Of a DNA stretch of 28,278 bases, positions 22,441 to 28,278 are shown in pieces (position 1 is the first letter of the stretch; each line of letters starts with the position of its first letter). The notes under the pieces were generated by a model. The model had not been told where the DNA came from and did no database searches. It saw nothing but the letters and a program-made list of their open reading frames with translations. The translations under genes and the position numbers were made by a program. The stretch comes from an uncultured Collinsella sp. (lineage in GTDB: Bacteria; Actinomycetota; Coriobacteriia; Coriobacteriales; Coriobacteriaceae). Location of the stretch: positions 1 through 28,278 of the forward strand of contig UQZM01000021.1 of NCBI GenBank assembly GCA_900545615.1, written 5' to 3'.

Positions 22441-23169
22441 ATGAAGATCATTAAAGCTAAAGACTACGAGGATATGAGCCGCAAGGCCGCTAATATCATC
22501 TCGGCGCAGGTTATCCTCAAGCCCGACTGTGTGCTGGGCCTTGCCACCGGCTCCACCCCGATCGGTGCCTACAAGCAGCTCGCTGCTTGGTACGCGAAGG
22601 GCGACGTCGACTTTGCCGAGGTTAGCACCTACAACCTGGACGAGTATCGCGGCCTTTCGCACGACGATCCCCAGAGCTATCACTACTTCATGCGTGAGAA
22701 CTTCTTCGATCACATCAACATCGACCTGAACAACACGCATGTGCCCGATGGCTCCAACCCCGACGCCGCTGCTGCCTGCTCTGAGTACGACAAGATTGTC
22801 GCCGACGCCGGTTACCCGGATCTGCAGCTGCTCGGCATTGGCAACAACGGCCACATCGGCTTCAACGAGCCCGATGACCACTTCTCCAAGGGCACGCACT
22901 GCGTCGACCTCACCGAGAGCACCATTCAGGCCAACAGCCGCCTGTTCGACAGCATCGACGATGTTCCCCGTCAGGCCTACACCATGGGTACCCAGACCAT
23001 CATGTATGCCCGCATGATCCTGGTCGTCGCCAACGGCGAGGCCAAGGCTCAGGCCGTGCATGACATGTGCTATGGCCCGGTTACGCCCGAGTGCCCGGCT
23101 TCGATCCTGCAGCTGCACACCAACTGCGTTGTCGTTGCCGACGAGGCCGCCCTTTCGCTCTGCGAGTAG
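22441..23169 (+). CDS. nagB: Glucosamine-6-phosphate deaminase
   Basis: The 242-residue enzyme converts glucosamine-6-phosphate to fructose-6-phosphate and ammonia, the committed step of amino-sugar catabolism. Motifs present: LGLATGSTPIGAYKQL (sugar phosphate binding), YNLDEYRGL (D67), and GIGNNGHIGFNEP with H138 and E143. The NNGH form replaces the NDGH of the E. coli enzyme and is the form seen in many Gram-positive NagB proteins. The length is typical of the shorter monomeric class rather than the 266-residue E. coli hexamer. ATG 22441 follows AAAGGA. The gene opposes GlmM metabolically and is preceded by a structured leader. Confidence 0.96.
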   Translation: MKIIKAKDYEDMSRKAANIISAQVILKPDCVLGLATGSTPIGAYKQLAAWYAKGDVDFAEVSTYNLDEYRGLSHDDPQSYHYFMRENFFDHINIDLNNTHVPDGSNPDAAAACSEYDKIVADAGYPDLQLLGIGNNGHIGFNEPDDHFSKGTHCVDLTESTIQANSRLFDSIDDVPRQAYTMGTQTIMYARMILVVANGEAKAQAVHDMCYGPVTPECPASILQLHTNCVVVADEAALSLCE

Positions 23170-23201
23170 CGCGAATCCTGCAGCTCGACATAGCCTTGCC
23201 T

Positions 23202-23229
23202 AAGGCCTCCGCTTTGCGGGGGCCTTTTT
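23202..23229 (+). terminator. Rho-independent terminator of nagB
   Basis: AAGGCCTCCGC (23202-23212) pairs with GCGGGGGCCTT (23216-23226) with one G-U, around a TTT loop, followed by a T-run to 23229. Confidence 0.88.
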
Positions 23230-23617
23230 GCTATCCCTGTCCGACCACTTGACCAAAATCTTGCCGCAAGCTTGACGAATGCCGGATGCCCAACAGCTTG
23301 ATTCATTCCATATCAGATTCTATGCAAAAATGCCACTAAAAGGTCGTAGACGGTAGCGGGTGCTAGGCGAGTTGAATGACATAGCTGAACCTTGTTCATC
23401 TGCGTTACACTGCCGCTTAGATGGGACAAGCTGACAAGCTCATTTACCTGCTTAAAGACCGATTAGTCGGGGGATTAATAACAATCGGCCCTCGCTGTAC
23501 AAAAACTTGCCGCTTTCGTACCAAAAGACAACCTAAAACACAAGGTCGCTCTATTCATAGCGCGGCTTGTATGGTCTTGCGGCTACAGTGTCCATACGGT
23601 CGAGTTGAGGAGCGGGC
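23230..23617. other. AT-rich intergenic region upstream of the large regulator
   Basis: I see no gene in these 388 bp. Notable elements are CCGATT (23459-23464) pairing with AATCGG (23483-23488), CCGA-TTAG-TCGG within the same place, and an 8-bp tandem duplication GACAAGCT at 23425-23432 and 23433-23440. The ribosome binding site GAGGAG (23605-23610) serves the next gene. The region is a likely regulatory zone but no promoter is well formed. Confidence 0.4.
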
Positions 23618-26617
23618 ATGGTAAACGATTTGAGCAGTATAGACGAGCTCGAGCTGATGCCGCTGGGCGGAGGCTATATGGTGCGACGCGAACGCTTGAT
23701 GAATGAGCTTATCGCCAAGGGCCGAAAGGCCGGCATCGTGGTTCTTTATGCGCCCGACGGGTTTGGGAAGACCTCGGTGTTGCTGCAGTACACCCATGAG
23801 GTTAAATGCGACCCGACGCGAGGCCCCGTGCGGATTATCGAGGCCGATCGCGCCACTGGGCGCGAGGTGTTTATGCAGCTCGAGGTGGTTACCGAAGAAC
23901 TCAAAGACAAACCGCACTCCCTTATCGCGATTGATAATGTGCCAAACCTCGATCAGCACGATACCGAAGACCTTATCGACAGGATTCGCGGTCTGCGCGC
24001 TATGGGGATAGGGGTCTTTATCTCCTGCCGTCCTTCAAATCGTCAGTTGATTCATGGGCTGGGCGATTCGGTTAAGATCAATGCGCAGATGCTCAAGGTG
24101 CATGCCTATGAGTATTCGGCGTGGGCATCGGCGTTTTCGATCAGCACATCGCTCGACTTCTATCAGCTCACGCAGGGCGTGCCCGAGCTCGTTTCGGCAT
24201 TGCAGACGGGTCTGTATGGCCAAGGCGACGTAGCCGGCCTGCTCGAAAACGAGATTGTCAACGTATATGGCGCGGCACTTGCCGATCTGGCTTCGCTCGA
24301 CAATAATGCGCTGTTTTGCGTGGCATGTCTCATGGTTTTGATGGGCGAGGGCAATATCGCAGAACTCGAGGCTTGCGGGGTGAGGCTGTCGATGGTCGAC
24401 CAGTCCTACTTTGTACGTGACTACCCGATCTTTGGCTTGGATCCCGCCGAGCGGAGTTTTACGTGTCTGGGCACGGAGGATAACGGACGCTTGCGCTTGC
24501 GTAAGTTGGTGGCCGAGGTTCGCCCCGAACTTGTTCCGAGGGCGGCCCGGATTTTGCTTAAGGCGGGCCGATGCGATGCGGCGATGGGCCTGGCAGACGC
24601 CTTTTTGGACCGTGAAGCGGTCCTTGAACTTGCTGGACAGTATGGGGTCGATCTTGCTCTGACGGGGCACGGGGCCGATATCTGCCGAGCAGCGCTGGGC
24701 ACGATCGATGCCGACGATCCGGCTCCAGAGCCAACGCCTGCCGAGGCGCTTGGCGTATATCTGGCAGCGGTCAGCGTGTCCAATACAAAGCTCGCTCGCT
24801 ATATGGCATCGGTCGTCGAACGCGGGGGCGAACGGGCGGCCTGCGAAATAGACCCTGTTTCATGGAGGGTGGCCCAGACACTGACGGCTGTTTGCTATGG
24901 GGACAACGGGCTTGGGCTTCCTACGAACCTGGCCGTGCCAGAAATTGAGACATCCCATACCGCACTCGATATGTTGTCTGCGCATATCGAGGTCAAGCGG
25001 TGCCTGACCGAGCGGGGAGATGACGGCGGCGTTCTACAGCAGCTCAAAACGAGCAAGGCCTACGATTGCGAGCTCGACATCGCGGGGATTGTTATACGGG
25101 CCGATAGCATGCTGGTGGAGCTCTTTGATGGATCGTTTGCGGGAACCGACGAGCGCGACGACGAGATGACGGTGGTGCGGGAGGCGCTCGACGTACGTGG
25201 GCTTAAGGCGATGGCTATCTGGGTGCGCATGGTGTTGGCGGCACGGCGGCTCCTTTCCGGCTTGCCGGTAACCGACGATGCGGCGTTCAACGAGCTCGAT
25301 CGTTTTGCCGTGCGCATGCGCGACAACCAGATTCAGCTGTTTGGCCTGTTGCTAGAAGGTTGGCAGTCGCTGGCAGAGGGACGGCCGGTTAATGCAAAGT
25401 TCCGTGCGGTCCAAGTGCTCAAACTTGCCGAGGAGTCGATTGCGTACATGCGCGATAACGCATTGCTGCTGGAGCGCGCAGCGTATCTGCGTAACACGTC
25501 GATGGTTTCGGTACGCGAGGAAGCGGAGCTACTCGATATAAGCCAGACGCAGGTTGGTGGCGCAGAAGCCTGGATGGTGGCGCTGCATTTGGCCTGTGCG
25601 GGCCGAGACAGCGACCTTGCGGCCTGGATGTCCATGAATCGTGCGGGGATTCTAGAGCCATCGTATCGGCTCTTTGCGCGCCTTGCCATGCATTGTCTGG
25701 GCGAGCCGGCGGGCAGGATACGCAAGAAGCTTCCCGTGCGCGAACTGTCGCGGTACTCGCTGCGCGACGATTTGGAAGGGGAGGGCGAGCGCCTGTTCCA
25801 GGCCGGCGAGGTTGAAGCCGTTGATACCATCGACCATATCGAGATTCGCATGTTTGGTGCGTTTCGCGCCGAGCGCGACGGGTTTCCCATCACGGACAAA
25901 ATGTGGCGCCGCAAGAAGGCGGCGACGCTTGCCGAGCGGCTTGCGCTGGGCATGGATGCGCTCGTCGATCGTGAGACGCTGGCCATGGAGCTGTGGCCCC
26001 ATGCCGAGTTTAATAGCGCCCGCAACAACCTGTACTCGACGATATCGCGCTTGCGGTCGGCTTTGGGACCGACGCCGGATGGCAAGTCGTGTGTGCTCAT
26101 TCAAAATGAATGCATCGGACTCAACGGCGACTACGTCAAGACCGATGTGCGGCTGTTTGACCAGATAAGCCGCGAGATTTTGGGAAATCGCACGGGTGCG
26201 CGCGGGCCCCATTTAGTTGAGCTGTGCCTTAAGATTGAGCAGCTTTATGTCGGACCGCTGTATGTTCCCAATGGCTGTAATCCCACCTACTTTTTGCGTA
26301 TGCGACGCATTATGCAGTCAAAGTACATCGATTGCATGATTAAGGGAGCAAATGCCGCTCTAGAAGAAAACGATCTGCAGTCGGCGATTTGGCTGGCGGA
26401 GTCGGGGCTTCGGCAGGAAACGTCGCGCGAGGATATGGTGCGCTGCGCCATGCGTGTCTACAGTGCGGCGGGGCGGCGACGCGATATCGTCGAGCTGTAC
26501 AGCGGGCATATGCACCATCTGAGGGAACAGGTCAATGGCGTGCCCGAGCCCGAGACGCGGCGCCTATACGAGCGCTTGGTGGAGGGTCGGCTCAACCGCG
26601 TGCTGGTCGAGCGATAA
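23618..26617 (+). CDS. STAND-type ATPase fused to a SARP-like (winged-helix + BTAD) transcriptional regulator
   Basis: This 999-residue protein starts with an NTPase module: Walker A APDGFGKT (residues 45-52) and a Walker B-like SLIAIDNV (about residue 104), as in MalT/LAL regulators. A long helical middle (about 200-730) looks like a TPR-type sensor. From about residue 740 there is a winged helix (IEIRMFGAFRAERDGFPI ... KAATLAERLAL ... NNLYSTISRLRSALG) followed by a bacterial transcriptional activator domain (BTAD) up to the end. MalT has a LuxR helix-turn-helix at its C-terminus; here a SARP/AfsR-like output domain takes its place. It probably activates transcription on an unknown signal with ATP hydrolysis. 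The ATG follows GAGGAG. It is monocistronic, with no obvious target operon beside it. Confidence 0.82.
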   Translation: MVNDLSSIDELELMPLGGGYMVRRERLMNELIAKGRKAGIVVLYAPDGFGKTSVLLQYTHEVKCDPTRGPVRIIEADRATGREVFMQLEVVTEELKDKPHSLIAIDNVPNLDQHDTEDLIDRIRGLRAMGIGVFISCRPSNRQLIHGLGDSVKINAQMLKVHAYEYSAWASAFSISTSLDFYQLTQGVPELVSALQTGLYGQGDVAGLLENEIVNVYGAALADLASLDNNALFCVACLMVLMGEGNIAELEACGVRLSMVDQSYFVRDYPIFGLDPAERSFTCLGTEDNGRLRLRKLVAEVRPELVPRAARILLKAGRCDAAMGLADAFLDREAVLELAGQYGVDLALTGHGADICRAALGTIDADDPAPEPTPAEALGVYLAAVSVSNTKLARYMASVVERGGERAACEIDPVSWRVAQTLTAVCYGDNGLGLPTNLAVPEIETSHTALDMLSAHIEVKRCLTERGDDGGVLQQLKTSKAYDCELDIAGIVIRADSMLVELFDGSFAGTDERDDEMTVVREALDVRGLKAMAIWVRMVLAARRLLSGLPVTDDAAFNELDRFAVRMRDNQIQLFGLLLEGWQSLAEGRPVNAKFRAVQVLKLAEESIAYMRDNALLLERAAYLRNTSMVSVREEAELLDISQTQVGGAEAWMVALHLACAGRDSDLAAWMSMNRAGILEPSYRLFARLAMHCLGEPAGRIRKKLPVRELSRYSLRDDLEGEGERLFQAGEVEAVDTIDHIEIRMFGAFRAERDGFPITDKMWRRKKAATLAERLALGMDALVDRETLAMELWPHAEFNSARNNLYSTISRLRSALGPTPDGKSCVLIQNECIGLNGDYVKTDVRLFDQISREILGNRTGARGPHLVELCLKIEQLYVGPLYVPNGCNPTYFLRMRRIMQSKYIDCMIKGANAALEENDLQSAIWLAESGLRQETSREDMVRCAMRVYSAAGRRRDIVELYSGHMHHLREQVNGVPEPETRRLYERLVEGRLNRVLVER

Positions 26618-26649
26618 AAAACGGGCGCCCGAAGTACTTGGGCACCCGT
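26615..26649 (-). terminator. Rho-independent terminator of the minus-strand yhbY gene
   Basis: ACGGG-GCCC (26621-26630) pairs with GGGC-CCCGT (26640-26649) with one internal mismatch. On the minus strand the stem is followed by TTTTTT (complement of 26615-26620). It overlaps the stop codon region of the convergent large regulator. Confidence 0.8.
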
Positions 26650-26686
26650 AAGCTTGCTATATGTTGGCTCGCCGGATCATTGGCTC

Positions 26687-26986
26687 TTAGACGAGCTTGA
26701 TCTTCTCGATGTCCTTGCGCGAGGACTCGCGATACAGCGAGAACTTGCGGCCGATGACCTGGACGACCTCGGCGTGGCAACGCTCGGCGAGCTCTTCGGC
26801 GGCCTCGCGGGCGGAAAGGCTGGAGCCATCGAGCACGGAGCACTTAACGAGCTCGTGCTTCTCCAGATAGGCGACTGTCTGCTCGACGGTGCCCTCGTTG
26901 ACGTCGGACTTGCCGATGATGATGGCGGGGTTGAGGTGATGGGTCATGCTGCGAAGCTGCTTGACCTGGGCTCCTGTCAGTGCCAT
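26687..26986 (-). CDS. yhbY: YhbY-type RNA-binding (CRM domain) protein
   Basis: The 99-residue protein is a complete CRM domain: MALTGAQVKQLRSMTHHLNPAIIIGKSDVNE, with the GKSDV loop in the GxxG position, and VVQVIGRKFSLYRESS near the C-terminus. Bacterial YhbY proteins associate with pre-50S ribosomal particles. The family length is about 95-100 residues, so it looks complete. The start ATG (26984-26986 complement) has only a weak ribosome binding site. A hairpin at 27013-27027 lies just upstream. The gene is on the same strand as the methyltransferase, 158 bp downstream of it. Confidence 0.93.
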   Translation of the reverse strand: MALTGAQVKQLRSMTHHLNPAIIIGKSDVNEGTVEQTVAYLEKHELVKCSVLDGSSLSAREAAEELAERCHAEVVQVIGRKFSLYRESSRKDIEKIKLV

Positions 26987-27012
26987 GGGTTCTCGCTTTC
27001 TATGTATGGGGC

Positions 27013-27027
27013 GCCCCGCGACGGGGC
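27013..27027 (-). other. Short GC hairpin upstream of yhbY
   Basis: GCCCCG (27013-27018) pairs with CGGGGC (27022-27027) around a CGA loop, 27 nt before the yhbY start. It may be a leader structure or a weak stop for methyltransferase transcripts; there is no T-run. The remainder of 26987-27144 shows nothing else. Confidence 0.35.
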
Positions 27028-27144
27028 CTTAATCAACGTGAGCTGTCCCACGATAGCGCAGGAACGGCGCGGTGTGGAGCGCGTTTGCCCAGTTCAAAAA
27101 GAATGCGGATGCCGAGTGAGTGGGCGGTGCGGGCTGCGAACAGG

Positions 27145-28032
27145 CTATGAGCTGGGCGCAGAGACCGGCTCCCATGCAATAAACGCCCAACGAACCTTGC
27201 GGACATGATCGAGCATGTAGCGCCCCTGAGGCACGCCCTTGGAGCCCGGCTCACCGGCATGGGGGTTCTCAAGCATGTGTTGAGCGATGTAGTCGCGCAG
27301 ACGGTCGACCTTATCCTCGTTGCCATGCTCAAGCATGCGGGAAAAGTCCGCCACGCCCGCTTCAAGGCTGTCGAAGGTATCGCGACGAGGCGATTCAAAG
27401 TATGTAACCTGCGGCAAGGCACCCATCTGAATAAGGATGTTGAAGGCGTACACAAAGCCATTACTGCAGGTAACCGAGGCGCCGATGGCGTTCATCAGGT
27501 GCAGGTCATAGCGCGGGCTGGAGTTGGCGACCATCGTGACAGCACAACGCCGACGAGCCGTACGATCAAGCTTGGCAAGCGCGCCTTTTAGATTGGTCGT
27601 CGTAACCGACCGACTGGCAAAGGCAACATCCACCGCTTTCGCGACGGGTCCAACCAAATCCCAATCATTATCCCAAGCAAGCTCAAGCGGCGTTATGCGC
27701 CCCTCGAGCCCGTAGTACTCAATGCCGGCATCAAGCGTGCCCAACATAGCGGGGGAGAAATCAGCGGCAATCACGGGATGCCCGTCTTGCGCAAGCGGAA
27801 TAGCAATCGACCCAGCCCCACACCCCATATCAAGCACCGACTCACCAGGCTTCAACGCCAACAGCTTTATAAAATCCCGAGCATAAGGGGCAGTCTCCAA
27901 CGGCCGAAAATGCCGAGCCCGCTTATCCCACTCAAAAGAATCATCAGCCCGATGCCGACCAGCTTGCAGGCGCATCCATTCGCCATTCCAATCCGCAGAA
28001 AGAAGCTCAGAGCGAGCATCCCCATCAACCAC
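27145..28032 (-). CDS. Class I SAM-dependent methyltransferase
   Basis: The 295-residue protein has a Rossmann-fold methyltransferase domain. Motif I is VLDMGCGAG (residues 66-74), and an acidic residue (D91 in VIAADFSPAML) ends strand 2, where it binds the ribose hydroxyls of S-adenosylmethionine. The sequence does not point to a known substrate; small molecules are as likely as RNA or protein. The start is GTG (28030-28032 complement) with AGGAGG (complement of 28040-28045) 7 nt upstream. A terminator-like hairpin sits only 6 nt before the ribosome binding site. The C-terminal part (LRDYIAQHML onward) is typical of uncharacterised methyltransferases of gut Actinobacteria and Clostridia. Confidence 0.85.
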   Translation of the reverse strand: MVDGDARSELLSADWNGEWMRLQAGRHRADDSFEWDKRARHFRPLETAPYARDFIKLLALKPGESVLDMGCGAGSIAIPLAQDGHPVIAADFSPAMLGTLDAGIEYYGLEGRITPLELAWDNDWDLVGPVAKAVDVAFASRSVTTTNLKGALAKLDRTARRRCAVTMVANSSPRYDLHLMNAIGASVTCSNGFVYAFNILIQMGALPQVTYFESPRRDTFDSLEAGVADFSRMLEHGNEDKVDRLRDYIAQHMLENPHAGEPGSKGVPQGRYMLDHVRKVRWAFIAWEPVSAPSS

Positions 28033-28051
28033 GGGCTAACCTCCTAGCAAC

Positions 28052-28083
28052 AAAAAAGCGACTCCTCCCAAAAGAAGAGCCGC
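28052..28083 (-). terminator. Terminator-like hairpin in the methyltransferase leader, possible attenuator
   Basis: On the minus strand, GCGGCTCTTC (complement of 28074-28083) pairs with GAGGAGTCGC (complement of 28058-28067), 10 pairs including two G-U, and TTTTTT follows (complement of 28052-28057). It ends 6 nt before the ribosome binding site. A promoter-like TTGGAA plus TATATG lies about 10-45 bp upstream on the same strand. Positions 28084-28193 hold no gene that I can support. Confidence 0.6.
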
Positions 28084-28193
28084 AACCAGCATATATCAGA
28101 AAAAGAACCGTTCCAACGCCAAACCGCCCTCACAACCAAGGCGGGCAGGAGCGAAGCGACTGCCATACGGGATAGAACCCAACTGAGGTCCCG

Positions 28194-28278
28194 TTGTGCG
28201 GGAGCCCCGGGGAGGGCAAATATATAAGGTCGATCGCGAGTTCCGCACGAGCCGGAGAGCACTTAATGTGCTCTCCGT
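28194..28278 (+). repeat. Second copy of the gatB-downstream repeat, cut by the window end
   Basis: GGGAGCCCCGG (about 28199-28209), GAGTTCCGCACG (about 28228-28239) and CACTTAATGTG (28260-28270) recur in the same order as on the minus strand of 6761-6903. The hairpin pairs CGGAGAGCAC (28253-28262) with GTGCTCTCCG (28268-28277) around TTAAT. The stem bases outside the CAC/GTG core differ from the other copy but still pair. The right arm lies beyond the window. Confidence 0.7.

Noticed and set aside
23421..23624. 67-codon frame upstream of the large regulator
   Set aside because: No ribosome binding site, basic low-information sequence, and it overlaps the regulator start.
28044..28262. 72-codon minus-strand frame at the window end
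   Set aside because: It spans the structured repeat and the terminator hairpin, with no domain signal.

Overview
The window looks like a chromosomal segment of a high-GC actinobacterium of the class Coriobacteriia, most likely Collinsella. The grounds are the rplM-rpsI-glmM gene order, a GatCAB operon with an oversized GatB, a one-piece tmRNA, TTG/GTG starts with strong GGAG-type ribosome binding sites, and a protein repertoire (DUF6110-like protein with a P-type ATPase, AAA_14/DUF4143 ATPase, very large STAND/SARP regulator) that I associate with gut Coriobacteria. No database search was possible, so the genus is an inference. Housekeeping genes alternate with short accessory modules, and no complete mobile element, CRISPR array or rRNA is present.

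Layout. 1-1860: a lower-GC two-gene module (winged-helix regulator plus AbiEii-like nucleotidyltransferase) behind two dyads, resembling a toxin-antitoxin or abortive-infection pair. 1968-2909: an orphan class C-like sortase. 2910-3210: an intergenic stretch packed with two hairpins and a 21-bp tandem repeat. 3256-6757: gatC-gatA-gatB, translationally coupled, then a 143-bp cruciform-like repeat and a terminator. 7014-8472: a long palindrome and an AAA_14/DUF4143 ATPase. 8537-13240: an AraC-family regulator divergent from two half-ABC transporters. 13318-15830: an operator-like dyad, a small DUF6110-like protein, a P1B-type ATPase and a terminator. 15835-16769: an antitoxin/PIN-toxin operon behind a well-formed promoter carrying three GCTAGC sites. 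16828-17262: a conserved-looking protein of unknown function on the minus strand. 17502-17865: ssrA, followed by a structured spacer with two copies of a sequence matching the ssrA 3' end in antisense, then a patatin-like phospholipase. 19298-21600: rplM, rpsI and glmM. 21672-23169: a glucose-type PTS IIA protein and nagB, the latter behind a long structured leader. 23618-26617: a 999-residue STAND-SARP regulator. 26687-28032, minus strand: a YhbY-type RNA-binding protein and a methyltransferase with an attenuator-like hairpin. 28194-28278: a second, truncated copy of the repeat found after gatB.

Functional links. GatCAB makes Gln-tRNA(Gln) and/or Asn-tRNA(Asn) by amidation. rplM, rpsI, ssrA and yhbY serve translation and ribosome rescue. 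GlmM makes glucosamine-1-phosphate for cell wall precursors, while NagB runs amino-sugar carbon the other way into glycolysis beside a PTS IIA component. The accessory modules each carry their own dyad or operator, which suggests autoregulation.

The least explained signals are non-coding: the repeat family at 6761-6903 and 28194-28278, whose hairpin stems differ but keep pairing around a constant CACTTAATGTG core; the nagB leader; the palindrome before the AAA_14 ATPase; and the ssrA-like repeats downstream of ssrA.
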